Part shown: positions 7,490 to 16,180 of the stretch, piece by piece
Layout of the letters: each line of letters starts with the position of its first letter
How positions within the stretch are numbered: the stretch's first letter is position 1
Assembly (NCBI RefSeq): GCF_003051085.1
Contig: NZ_QAOM01000008.1
Coordinates: forward strand, 62,001-126,000
Source: Trichococcus patagoniensis
GTDB lineage: Bacteria; Bacillota; Bacilli; Lactobacillales; Aerococcaceae
Direction: 5' to 3'
DNA: 64,000 nt
The notes under the pieces: model-generated
Told to the model about the DNA's origin: nothing
Seen by the model: only the letters and a program-made list of their open reading frames with translations
Database searches by the model: none
Made by a program: the position numbers and the translations under genes

Positions 7490-9385
7490 ATGTTTTCGAA
7501 AAGATTTTATGCAGTCTTATTAACATCTTTGTTCATTTTTAACTATACATCAATAAATACTGAGGCAATGGCATCCCAATCATCATCTGAGGCAGCGGCA
7601 ACCCCGAACAATTCTGCCGATTTTCAGGATGTGATTGTAAGATTTAAAGACAAGCCTGGTCAGGCGGAATTGCATGCATTCAAAGGCTTGGGCGGCGAGG
7701 TCAGCAATGTTTTCACCATTATCCCAGCGGTTTCCGGAAAACTTCCGGCGAAAGCCATCGAAGCGCTTAAGAATAATCCGCAGGTGGAAGTAGTCGAATT
7801 GGATGTTGCCGTGCAGGCACTTGAATATACGCCAGAAAACGAGCTAGGCAACAGTTGGGGTGTGGATTCAGTCAACGCCGATGCAGCGCATGCCATTGGC
7901 TATTCCGGCGAGGGAGTCAAGGTTGCCGTCTTGGATTCCGGAGTGAATTTCAATCACTTTGACCTTCAGGACAACTTTGACTTTTCCGCAAACGAATTAG
8001 GCTACGATTTTGTTTCGGATGATTTCTACCCTGAGGATGTTTTTGGGCACGGTACCCATGTGGCAGGAACACTTGCTGCAGCGAGCAACGGGTTCGGAAT
8101 TGTAGGGGTTGCGCCAAACGCACAGATCGTGGCGCTCAGAGTTCTGGATGACAATGGGGAAGGTACCGCAAGCAGGATTATTGAAGCGCTGCAGTGGATT
8201 CAGAATTATAATGCCGCACATCCTGATTCTCCCATACGCATCACAAATAATAGCTATGGCACCGGATCCAATTCGTCACAGCTTCGGGAAGCTTTTGATG
8301 TGCTGGCCAGCTCCGGGGTTCTGCATATAGGCTCTGCAGGCAACGACGGGAGTGCTGCGGGCAATGGCAATAATGTCAGTTACCCTGCTAGATATGCATC
8401 GGTAGTAGCAGTTGCGGCTCTCGACAAAAACAATCAGAGGGCCAGCTTTTCCAGCACGGGTTCAGACGTTGAAATAGCTGCGCCTGGGGTAGCGGTTCTG
8501 TCGACTTGGAAAGACGGCAGCAACTTTGCAGGCCCGCAGCCATTTTCGTTCGCAGGTTACGCAGGCGAGTACTTCATTGAAGCAAGCGGAACTTCAATGG
8601 CGTCCCCGCATGTCGCAGGTGTCGCAGCTTTGCTGATGGCGTCTGATCCGAGCTACACTGCGGAGGCAGTCCGCAATAAAATGAATCAAACAGCCGTGGA
8701 TTTGGGGGATACAGGTAAGGACAACCTGTACGGCTACGGATTAGTGGACGCTTCCTCAGCGCTGGGTATTGTGCCTGGGACAAATACTCCACCTGTCGCG
8801 TATGACCAGACTGTCAACACAACACAAAATACATCTGTAGAAATCACACTCATCGCTGCGGATCCAGACGGCGATTCGATGACCTACATGATTGCATCAG
8901 GTCCGGAAAACGGAACAGTGGGTGGGTCTGGGCCAGATATCACCTATACACCGAACGCTGCCTTCACAGGCACGGACACCTTTGTGTATGAAGTAAAGGA
9001 CAGCGCAGGCGCAACGGACACTGCAACAGTGACCATAAATGTTGCACCTCCAATTGCACCTGCAAGGACTGTGGATTTAATTGTCCAGATGAGCGCCACA
9101 ACCAGAAAAATAAACAAAATTAATTATGTATGGGCAACAGCCAAAGTGAAGGTCATGGAAGCGGGTGCCCAAGTAGCTGATGCAACTGTCACAGGCCACT
9201 GGGAAGATGCAACGACAAGCCTTAATTCCGGGAATGCCGGAGCAAACGGGACGGTATCCTTCACATCCGAAAAATTAATCCAGTCGACTGAACAACGGAT
9301 GTTCACTTTTGTTGTCGATAGCGTCTCTATAGGAGATGTGAACTTTACTATTGGCGGCCAGACGACAAGTTCAATCATCAAATGA
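7490..9385 (+). CDS. Secreted subtilisin-like serine protease (S8) with Big/cadherin-like tail
   Basis: 631 residues. Signal peptide about 1-28, an I9-type inhibitor propeptide (about 46-107), then the S8 catalytic domain (about 120-420) with Asp149 in VAVLDSG, His187 in GHGTHVAG, oxyanion Asn285 in SAGNDG and Ser369 in GTSMASPH. Next is a Big_17/cadherin-like tandem-repeat domain (about 430-515: DPDGDSMTY, then YTPNAAFTGTDTFVYEV), then an unclassified beta domain to the end. There is no LPXTG or other wall anchor, so free secretion is likely. AAGGGG precedes ATG 7490. It is an extracellular general protease; the substrate is unknown. Confidence 0.95.
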   Translation: MFSKRFYAVLLTSLFIFNYTSINTEAMASQSSSEAAATPNNSADFQDVIVRFKDKPGQAELHAFKGLGGEVSNVFTIIPAVSGKLPAKAIEALKNNPQVEVVELDVAVQALEYTPENELGNSWGVDSVNADAAHAIGYSGEGVKVAVLDSGVNFNHFDLQDNFDFSANELGYDFVSDDFYPEDVFGHGTHVAGTLAAASNGFGIVGVAPNAQIVALRVLDDNGEGTASRIIEALQWIQNYNAAHPDSPIRITNNSYGTGSNSSQLREAFDVLASSGVLHIGSAGNDGSAAGNGNNVSYPARYASVVAVAALDKNNQRASFSSTGSDVEIAAPGVAVLSTWKDGSNFAGPQPFSFAGYAGEYFIEASGTSMASPHVAGVAALLMASDPSYTAEAVRNKMNQTAVDLGDTGKDNLYGYGLVDASSALGIVPGTNTPPVAYDQTVNTTQNTSVEITLIAADPDGDSMTYMIASGPENGTVGGSGPDITYTPNAAFTGTDTFVYEVKDSAGATDTATVTINVAPPIAPARTVDLIVQMSATTRKINKINYVWATAKVKVMEAGAQVADATVTGHWEDATTSLNSGNAGANGTVSFTSEKLIQSTEQRMFTFVVDSVSIGDVNFTIGGQTTSSIIK

Positions 9386-9448
9386 TAAAACAGCAAGGTA
9401 TCCTTGATAGGGTTTAAGCTGCTATTAACTTTCCTCATCAATGCAATA

Positions 9449-9476
9449 GAGTCGGGACTTCGGTTCCGGCTTTTTT
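9449..9476 (+). terminator. Terminator after the subtilase
   Basis: AGTCGG/CCGGCT hairpin around GACTTCGGTT followed by six T. The same GTCGGGACTTCGGTT core recurs in the terminator at 10744. Confidence 0.75.
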
Positions 9477-9718
9477 GTATTGCTCAGATACTGTGAGAAT
9501 AAACCTTTATAATGAACGAGGTTAGTCTGTAAGCATTATGAGATTGAATCTACACAAACATCGTTGTTCAGTCTGATTTACTTTGTTGTCTACTCCAAAA
9601 ACGGTATTTAAATGAAAAAACATGTGAATAATGTCTCTTGATTGAAGTGTTTTCAATAGCAGATGGCGGCTTTATTTAAAACGAAGGAAAAATATATCAT
9701 TGTGAGTAGCGTTTTATT

Positions 9719-10724
9719 TTGTCGAAAAAATACATACGGATTATCATAGCGGGCATGCTGTTGATGCTCGGTTTAGGGATTCCTCCTGTTGGCCAACGGC
9801 AGATCCTTGCTTGCATTCTACTCAGCGGCAATCGTCATCGGGATTTTCATGATGTCTTCAACTTCTATCGTTGCTGCAATGATCGGCCTGAGCACCGCCA
9901 TCACGAGCGCTGTTGTCCCGTCTTTCATCCAAAATTATGGTTGGGAAAAAGGCTTCCTGTTATTGGGCGCCATGTACGCTGTCGCGTTGTTCCTGGGAGC
10001 ATTCCTGCTGATCGAAAAGCCTGCTGATGTAGGCATGTTACCTTATGGCGTGACGCAAGATTCGCTTGCGGCAGCAGCGGAGCAAGCAGCGAATGAGGCT
10101 TCGTCGGCAAACATCAAACATAAAGATACGGATATGACTTATGTGCAAGCATTGCGTTCGCCGGTATTCTACTTATTGGCCGTGGCTTTCGTGTGTTTCG
10201 CAATGATTTCTACCTTCACGCAACAAATTCCGATATTCTTTACGACAAAAGGCGCTACCGATGTTCAGGCGGGGATGATTTTGTCGATTGCATCCATCGT
10301 CATGATTGCATCAAAAGTCGTCATGGGCCTGGTCAGCGACAAGCTGGGTGCAACGAAAGCATTCTATATCTTCACGGCAATCTACATCTTTGCATTCTGC
10401 ATCTTTGCCGCAACCGATAACATCAAAATCCTAATCGGCGGAGCGATGATTTATGCAGTGAGCACAGGCGTTCCTGCCGTAATGAACCAACTAGTGACGT
10501 TAGAGGTTTTGGGTAAAAAAGAATTCACCGCCGTTTGGGGCATCCTATCGATAGCAGCCAGCCTAGGCTTAGCTTTGGGCGGCCCGCTGCTGGGTTACTT
10601 CTACGATGCAACCGGCAATTACAATACAACTATCATCGTCAGCATCGTCTTCATGATCGTTTGCTTAGCTTCATTCTTCTTTGCGGTAACCTTAAGAAAC
10701 CGCGAGCTTAAAAAGGCTAAATAG
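9719..10724 (+). pseudogene. MFS transporter, decayed by internal deletion and frameshift
   Basis: Two frames carry pieces of one major facilitator. From TTG 9719 the frame encodes a first transmembrane helix (KKYIRIIIAGMLLMLGLG), then turns into non-coding-like sequence. From about 9789 the +1 frame encodes 311 residues matching the second part of the N-half (WEKGFLLLGAMYAVALFLG) and the full C-half (helices 7-12, including the loop SDKLGATKAFYIF). About 80-100 residues, roughly helices 2-4, are missing at the junction near 9780-9795. A functional 12-helix carrier (usually about 400 residues) is not possible. It was probably an oxalate/formate-antiporter-like or related MFS carrier. Confidence 0.75.
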
Positions 10725-10743
10725 CAAATATATAGTCAAAAAT

Positions 10744-10774
10744 AAGGTCGGGACTTCGGTTCTGGCCTTTTTAC
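10744..10774 (+). terminator. Terminator after the MFS pseudogene
   Basis: AAGGTCGG pairs with CTGGCCTT around a GGACTTCGGTT loop, followed by T residues. Confidence 0.75.
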
Positions 10775-10841
10775 GTATTTTTAAAATATTTAGTTGTTGC
10801 TCAATATGTTAATCATTGAGATAATTAAAATGTCATTAAGA

Positions 10842-10874
10842 AAAAAACATCCCATAGTAACAGGATGGGATGTT
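10842..10874 (-). terminator. Minus-strand terminator-like hairpin at the edge of the defence island
   Basis: AACATCCCAT (10846-10855) pairs with ATGGGATGTT (10865-10874). On the minus strand it ends in seven T. No minus-strand gene lies to its right, so it may be left over from a lost gene. An ATG inside its stem (10865) is in frame with the next gene but is an unlikely start. Confidence 0.5.
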
Positions 10875-10918
10875 GGCAAGAGTCTGGTATGAAAACTGAG
10901 ATGGAGGCGAAGTGCATA

Positions 10919-11887
10919 GTGAATAAGGATTGGGAAAAATTAAAGCAATCAAAGGATGGTATTCCAACTTATGATTCACTTTATCCATACATATTATTGG
11001 TTTTGAAGGATAAATCTGAGCAAACGAATAAACAAATTTCGAAAGCAGTTTTTGAGTATTTACATATTCCATCTGAAATTATTCGAATAAAATATCCAAA
11101 GTATCCTGAGGCAGACGGCATACTTGAGAATCGATTCAGTTTTGCTCTAACTGATTTATATAGAGCAGGAGCTATCGCAAGACCCAGAAGGGCTACATAT
11201 ACCATTACCGAATTTGGAATTAAACTTTTGAGTAGCAAAGGGGATGAATTGACGAAAGACCTTTTGAAAAAGACTCCTGAATATATCAAGTATGAAGAAG
11301 AGATGAAGGTCAGAAATAAGAGTGACAACATTTTAGCCGATGAAGTCAATGATGAGGATCCAATTGATGAGCGCATCCGCATTATTGAGTTTTCAAAAAA
11401 AGTAAATAACGAAGTTGCCACAGAGTTGTTGGATAAAATTAGAAACATCAATCCTTATTTCTTTGAAAAATTAGTAATCGATTTACTGGACACTATGGGC
11501 TATGTTGGACCTAATGGTAATGCGATGGTTACAAGTAAGTCAAATGATGGAGGTATCGATGGCATTATTAATCAAGACCCATTAGGAACGAATACGGTGT
11601 ATGTGCAAGCGAAGCGATACAAAGAAGACAACATTATTCAACGACCGGACATTCAAGGTTTCTATGGTGCCTTAGCAGGCATCAATGCTGATAGAGGCGT
11701 GTTTATCACCACTTCGCGGTTCTCTAAAGCTGCGACCGAGTATGCAATGCGTCAAGGAATTGTTCTTGTTGATGGTATTCAATTGACCGATATGATGCTG
11801 AAGTACAAAGTAGGTGTCCAAACGCATAAAAAAATAGAATTGCTTAAAATTGATGAAGACTATTTCGAGGAGAACACTCTTTATTAA
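10919..11887 (+). CDS. mrr: Mrr-like type IV restriction endonuclease
   Basis: 322 residues from GTG 10919, which has a GGAGG site 11 bases upstream; in-frame ATGs at 10865, 10889 and 10901 lack a proper site. The N-terminal half is the Mrr_N winged helix (TYDSLYPYILLVLKD... and ALTDLYRAGAIARPRRATYTIT). The C-terminal half is the Mrr_cat PD-(D/E)xK nuclease: KSNDGGIDGII supplies the acidic residue and VYVQAKRYK the Q-x-K. Such enzymes usually cut modified (methylated) foreign DNA. It sits at the left edge of the restriction island, upstream of and separate from the hsd operon. Confidence 0.9.
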   Translation: MNKDWEKLKQSKDGIPTYDSLYPYILLVLKDKSEQTNKQISKAVFEYLHIPSEIIRIKYPKYPEADGILENRFSFALTDLYRAGAIARPRRATYTITEFGIKLLSSKGDELTKDLLKKTPEYIKYEEEMKVRNKSDNILADEVNDEDPIDERIRIIEFSKKVNNEVATELLDKIRNINPYFFEKLVIDLLDTMGYVGPNGNAMVTSKSNDGGIDGIINQDPLGTNTVYVQAKRYKEDNIIQRPDIQGFYGALAGINADRGVFITTSRFSKAATEYAMRQGIVLVDGIQLTDMMLKYKVGVQTHKKIELLKIDEDYFEENTLY

Positions 11888-12053
11888 GGGATTATTACCG
11901 ATGACATTCAGAAGGGGATGCAAAATGTGATTGCTGAAATTCAAGGAAAAATGAGCCGAACAAGCTATAAGTCGATACAGTTTTGCAGTGACAACTGCAT
12001 GCCTAGGACGATAGTGTCGCAGCATTTACATGCAAAAACAAATGTGAATAAAG

Positions 12054-12096
12054 AAAAAGGCGTAAGTAACTTCATTAAAATCCTTATGCCTTTTTG
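12054..12096. terminator. Bidirectional terminator between mrr and the hsd operon
   Basis: AAAAAGGCgTAAG pairs with CTTAtGCCTTTTT (one G-U) across a 17-base loop. Confidence 0.75.
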
Positions 12097-12170
12097 GGCG
12101 CCCACCATTGCAATAACTTAGTAATATTCATATTATTTTGATTCGAATTTCAGGATTAATCTGCGTAATA

Positions 12171-12203
12171 ATAAATTCTCACGACATGTATGCGAGAATT
12201 TAT
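12171..12203. promoter_or_regulatory. Palindromic operator candidate upstream of the hsd operon
   Basis: A perfect 10-bp inverted repeat, ATAAATTCTC/GAGAATTTAT, separated by 13 bases, lies 35 bp upstream of the -35 box. It is a natural candidate binding site for the HTH protein encoded first in the operon. This is inference from position. Confidence 0.4.
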
Positions 12204-12237
12204 GAAATATTTGAGGGAAACGGCTAAATTAAATCTT

Positions 12238-12266
12238 TTGACAGTAAGAGGCAAAAAGGTTATTAA
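12238..12266 (+). promoter_or_regulatory. Sigma-A promoter of the restriction-modification operon
   Basis: TTGACA (12238-12243), a 17-base spacer, then TATTAA (12261-12266). Confidence 0.6.
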
Positions 12267-12342
12267 AAAAAATATTTTATAGACCGAGTCAATAAAAAGG
12301 GGTAAACTAAATATGCACTAAGTCGTAACCTAATGTGGGGGT

Positions 12343-12945
12343 GTGAGTGGCTTGATAGGACTTGAATATGTTCTGAACCTCTATAGTATTCAACATATAG
12401 AGTTGGCACAAAAATTAGGCATCAAGAAGCAAAATATTAACATGTGGGTTAAGGGACGTCAAAACATACCCAAGAAGTATCTACCCGTTTTGGAAGATAT
12501 CTTTGGGATTGATAGAACTTACTTCAGTAAAGAAATTACAGAAATTGATCAGCTGGAGATCCAAAAAGAAAAGATAAAGCGAGAACTGAAGCCTGTCGTT
12601 AAAAAAATTGAGCAGCATTTCTCCTTAGGCGAAATCAATGATTTGGTGGAAGTTCCAGTATATGACGAAGAAGAGATGAATGCCATTGAGTGGGAGATTG
12701 AGAGAAGGTCGCTGATGGCCAGATTCAAAGCAGCGATGGAAGTGGTTGATGACAATCCCTATATGGATACGTATAGATTGATTGTTGAATTAATGGAAAA
12801 AGCTCAGCATGAAATCGTGCTGCAAAAAACAGTCGAGGCGTTGGCCCATTACTATCAGGTGTTACCGGATTGGGTTAGTACCGGATCCGAGCAAGATGAA
12901 TATGAAGATGAGCTCTTTGAATTTTTTGATGACAATAACTATTGA
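12343..12945 (+). CDS. HTH protein heading the type I R-M operon
   Basis: 200 residues from GTG 12343; a TTG at 12352 has better spacing from the GGGGG site (12337-12341) and may be the real start. Residues 8-55 form a Cro/CI-like HTH ([24 protein letters not shown]), and the rest is charged and helical with an acidic end. HTH genes of this type are often placed first in type I restriction operons, where a role as a controller that delays the nuclease is suspected but not shown for this family. Its stop overlaps the region just before hsdM, so expression is coupled. A palindrome upstream of the promoter may be its operator. Confidence 0.7.
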   Translation: MSGLIGLEYVLNLYSIQHIELAQKLGIKKQNINMWVKGRQNIPKKYLPVLEDIFGIDRTYFSKEITEIDQLEIQKEKIKRELKPVVKKIEQHFSLGEINDLVEVPVYDEEEMNAIEWEIERRSLMARFKAAMEVVDDNPYMDTYRLIVELMEKAQHEIVLQKTVEALAHYYQVLPDWVSTGSEQDEYEDELFEFFDDNNY

Positions 12946-12965
12946 CAATCGGAGGGGAAATAAAC

Positions 12966-14489
12966 ATGGCAGAACAAACAGGAAACATTGGATTCGAGGA
13001 AACGCTCTGGAAAGCAGCGGATAAATTAAGGGGCAGCATGGATGCTAGTGAATATAAGCATGTGGTATTAGGGCTGATTTTTCTGAAGTACATATCTGAC
13101 AAATTTGAAACGAAGTATAATGCACTTCTTGAGGAAGGTGCAGGATTTGAAGAAGACCGGGATGAGTATGAAGCGGAAAATATTTTTTGGGTTCCCAAGG
13201 AAGCACGATGGAGCTTCATCATGGACAATGCCAAGGATGCCAAAATAGGGCAGTTTATCGATGATGCGATGATTTTAACCGAAAAGGAAAATACTTCACT
13301 TAAAGGGGTATTGGACAAACGGTATGCAAGACCAGAAATTGATAAAAGACGGCTAGGTGAATTGATTGACCTAATTTCGACCATTAAGTTGCACCAGAAT
13401 GGTGAAAAAGACTTGCTCGGCAGAGTTTACGAGTATTTCTTGGGTCAGTTTGCGTCTATTGAAGGCAAAGGCGGCGGAGAATTCTATACACCAACCAGCA
13501 TTGTTAAGACGTTGGTTGAAATGATTGAACCATACCAAGGCAGAGTCTATGACCCTTGTTGCGGGTCCGGAGGTATGTTTGTACAGAGTGAAAAATTTGT
13601 CGAAGACCATCAGGGAAGGATCGAGAATCTTTCGATATATGGACAGGAAATGAATTCTACAACTTGGAAACTATGTAGAATGAACCTAGCAATCCGTGGA
13701 CTGGATGCGAATCTTGGACTGCACCATGCTGACACCTTTCATCATGATATGCATAAGACCTTGAAGGCGGACTATATCCTTGCAAATCCTCCCTTTAATA
13801 TCAGCGACTGGGGCGGTAATCACCTTGTGGATGATGTGCGCTGGAAGTACGGTATCCCACCAGTAGGGAATGCGAACTACGCTTGGCTTGAACACATGGT
13901 GTATCATCTTGCGCCGAATGGTGCAGCGGGTATCGTGTTAGCCAATGGCTCATTGAGTTCCAATACATCCAATGAAGGTGAGATAAGAAAGAATCTTCTA
14001 GAAGCAGATTTAGTGGATGCAATTGTCGCGCTTCCCGAGAAGTTATTCTATTCGACGGGAATTCCGGTATCGCTTTGGATCCTCAATAGAAATAAGAAAG
14101 AGAATACTAGATTCCGAAACAGAGAGCATGAAATATTGTTCATTGATGCGAGACAGCTAGGAGAAATGATTGACCGTCGTCATAGAGAACTTAATGAAGG
14201 GGATATCGACAAGATTGCAAACACATATCATGAGTGGCGCAACCTGGATGGCGAATATGATGATCTCGAAGGTTTCTGTAAATCTGCAAAAATTGGAGAA
14301 ATCAGAGAACACGAGTATATTCTTACTCCTGGAAGATACGTAGGCATAGAAAATGTAGAAGATGATGGTATTCCATTCGAGGAAAAGATGGGAGATATGA
14401 CAGCTGAGCTAGCGGAACTCTTTGCCAAGTCCCGACACCTAGAGGATGAGATAAGAAAGAATCTAGGGGGGATTGGGTATGAGTTTTAA
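12966..14489 (+). CDS. hsdM: Type I restriction-modification DNA methyltransferase subunit
   Basis: 507 residues from ATG 12966, with GGAGGGG 8 bases upstream. It has the HsdM N-terminal helical domain (about 10-140) and an N6-adenine methyltransferase domain with motif I DPCCGSGG at 196-203 and motif IV NPPF at 274-277. [18 protein letters not shown] is the typical lead-in. With HsdS it methylates adenine in a split recognition sequence, and with HsdR it restricts unmethylated DNA. Its end overlaps hsdS by 11 bp. All motifs are intact. Confidence 0.97.
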   Translation: MAEQTGNIGFEETLWKAADKLRGSMDASEYKHVVLGLIFLKYISDKFETKYNALLEEGAGFEEDRDEYEAENIFWVPKEARWSFIMDNAKDAKIGQFIDDAMILTEKENTSLKGVLDKRYARPEIDKRRLGELIDLISTIKLHQNGEKDLLGRVYEYFLGQFASIEGKGGGEFYTPTSIVKTLVEMIEPYQGRVYDPCCGSGGMFVQSEKFVEDHQGRIENLSIYGQEMNSTTWKLCRMNLAIRGLDANLGLHHADTFHHDMHKTLKADYILANPPFNISDWGGNHLVDDVRWKYGIPPVGNANYAWLEHMVYHLAPNGAAGIVLANGSLSSNTSNEGEIRKNLLEADLVDAIVALPEKLFYSTGIPVSLWILNRNKKENTRFRNREHEILFIDARQLGEMIDRRHRELNEGDIDKIANTYHEWRNLDGEYDDLEGFCKSAKIGEIREHEYILTPGRYVGIENVEDDGIPFEEKMGDMTAELAELFAKSRHLEDEIRKNLGGIGYEF

Positions 14490-15723
14490 TGATTGGGATG
14501 TATTAAGCTTAGAAGATACATGCTTTAAGATAACAGATGGTTCTCACTTTAGTCCAAAAGGTGTAAGAGAAGGGTATCCAATGCTTACAGTAAAAGATAT
14601 GAGGGATTATGGATTTGATTATTCATCTTGTAAAAAAATATCGAAAGATGATTTTGATAAAATGATCAGCAATGATTGTGTACCAATAAAAAATGATGTG
14701 TTAGTAGCAAAAGATGGAAGTTATTTAAAACACATATTTACTGTCAGAGAAAACCGACAAGAGGCAGTTTTATCTTCAATTGCTATTTTTCGTCCAAATA
14801 CGAAAATTATAAATTCAGATTATTTAAAGTATTTTATTATAAATCCAGTTACAAAAAAAATGATATCAGAAAATTATGTCAGCGGTTCGGCTATACCAAG
14901 AATAGTACTTAAAGATTTCAAAAAAATTAAAATCAAGGTACCAAGTTTAGAAGAACAACAAGCTATTGCACGTCTCCTTTCAACACTAGACGAAAAAATC
15001 GAAGTGAACAAACAAATCAATAAAAATCTGGAGAATATGGCCCAGGAGATTTTTAAAAAGTGGTTTGTAGATTTCGAATTCCCTAATGAAGAGGGTGAAC
15101 CTTATAAGTCAAGCGGTGGAAAGATGGTTGAAAGCGAGCTTGGTTTGATTCCTGTAGGCTGGGAAGTGGTACAGTTAAAAGATATTGCAAATATTACTAT
15201 GGGCCAATCGCCGAAGGGATCCTCATACAATGAGGATGGTATTGGAGAAGTTTTTTATCAAGGTCGTACTGATTTTACACAGAGATATCCAAATAGAAGA
15301 TTATTTACAACAGAGCCAAAACGTATGGCGAATAAAGGTGATATATTGATGAGTGTAAGAGCCCCTGTTGGAGATTTAAATATAGCAAATGAAATATGCT
15401 GCATTGGTCGTGGATTATCTGCAATTAATTCTAAAAATGAGAATAATTCATTTTTATTTTATGGTTTAATGAAATTAAAAAATACGTTTGATGTTTATAA
15501 TGGTGAAGGCACAATATTTGGTTCAATAAATAAAAATGACCTAAAATCTGTTAAAGTAATCAGGCCATTTAGAGGTTATGTCAGAGAATTCGAAAAAATT
15601 GTTTCACAATTTGATAAAGAATATTTAATTTTAGATAGTGAATCAAGAAATCTTATGAAACTTCGAGATACTATTCTCCCTAAACTTATGTCTGGAGAAA
15701 TTCGCGTGCCAAGTGAGAATTGA
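14479..15723 (+). CDS. hsdS: Type I restriction-modification specificity subunit
   Basis: 414 residues from ATG 14479; GGGGGGA lies 6 bases upstream within hsdM. It has two target-recognition domains (about 1-150 and 215-360), each followed by a conserved helical dimer spacer: [18 protein letters not shown] and the region to [14 protein letters not shown] in the middle, and [19 protein letters not shown] at the end. The repeat architecture is complete, so a functional two-part recognition is expected. The recognition regions are clearly more AT-rich than the flanking spacers, a usual sign of domain swapping by recombination. The target sequence cannot be read from the protein. Confidence 0.96.
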   Translation: MSFNDWDVLSLEDTCFKITDGSHFSPKGVREGYPMLTVKDMRDYGFDYSSCKKISKDDFDKMISNDCVPIKNDVLVAKDGSYLKHIFTVRENRQEAVLSSIAIFRPNTKIINSDYLKYFIINPVTKKMISENYVSGSAIPRIVLKDFKKIKIKVPSLEEQQAIARLLSTLDEKIEVNKQINKNLENMAQEIFKKWFVDFEFPNEEGEPYKSSGGKMVESELGLIPVGWEVVQLKDIANITMGQSPKGSSYNEDGIGEVFYQGRTDFTQRYPNRRLFTTEPKRMANKGDILMSVRAPVGDLNIANEICCIGRGLSAINSKNENNSFLFYGLMKLKNTFDVYNGEGTIFGSINKNDLKSVKVIRPFRGYVREFEKIVSQFDKEYLILDSESRNLMKLRDTILPKLMSGEIRVPSEN

Positions 15724-15731
15724 GGTGTTGT

Positions 15732-16163
15732 ATGGGAGAGTATAATAATTTTAATTATGATTTTATAGAAAGAACTTTGAAAATCCTAAAAGCGTATCAT
15801 GGACCATACGGAGTAACGCAGATGATCAATTGTGCTGTGGGACTGTTAGTATTACCACAGCAAAAATTAGCACATCAATTACCAATAACGGATGTCGATG
15901 ATTCTGGGGAATTTGGGATATACAAGAGTAATATAAGAAAGTGTAGGGGAGATTATAGTTTTAACAATGTGCTCCGCCACGTTAGAAATGGCATTGTACA
16001 TGGGCACATCACGCAAGTCTCAACTAGAGATGGTGAAATTGAGAGTATTAAAATAGAAGATTTTTATAGGGGACAGAAGACTTTCGAAATAGTAGTCATG
16101 CCCAATCAATTGGAACAGTTTGCGATCTATACCGCAGAAGCAATCCTTGCTTCTAGATTGTAG
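15732..16163 (+). CDS. HEPN-family protein (pEK499_p136-like) inside the hsd operon
   Basis: 143 residues from ATG 15732, with GAGG (15722-15725) overlapping the hsdS stop; a TTG at 15720 is the alternative. The helical protein has R85-N-x-x-x-H90 (RNGIVH), the R-x4-6-H motif of HEPN ribonucleases. The opening NYDFIERTLKILKAY and INCAVGLLVLPQQK resemble the small HEPN_pEK499_p136 family, which is a recollection and not a search result. HEPN proteins often cut RNA. Placed between hsdS and hsdR in one transcript, it resembles the way anticodon nuclease PrrC is kept with a type I system. A guard or abortive-infection role is inference. Confidence 0.72.
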   Translation: MGEYNNFNYDFIERTLKILKAYHGPYGVTQMINCAVGLLVLPQQKLAHQLPITDVDDSGEFGIYKSNIRKCRGDYSFNNVLRHVRNGIVHGHITQVSTRDGEIESIKIEDFYRGQKTFEIVVMPNQLEQFAIYTAEAILASRL

Positions 16164-16180
16164 AATAAAGGGGAATACAC

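Larger units (their letters stand above)
11888..12342. other. Intergenic region with a possible gene remnant, terminator and operator
   Basis: The first 130 bases, in the same frame as the upstream gene past its stop, still read like coding sequence (DDIQKGMQNVIAEIQGKMS) but are not part of any intact gene I recognise; this may be a remnant of deleted accessory DNA. A terminator, a palindrome and a good promoter follow (listed separately). Confidence 0.35.

Noticed and set aside
11918-12121. 67-codon frame after mrr
   Set aside because: It passes through the bidirectional terminator at 12054 and has no recognisable domain; kept only as a possible remnant.
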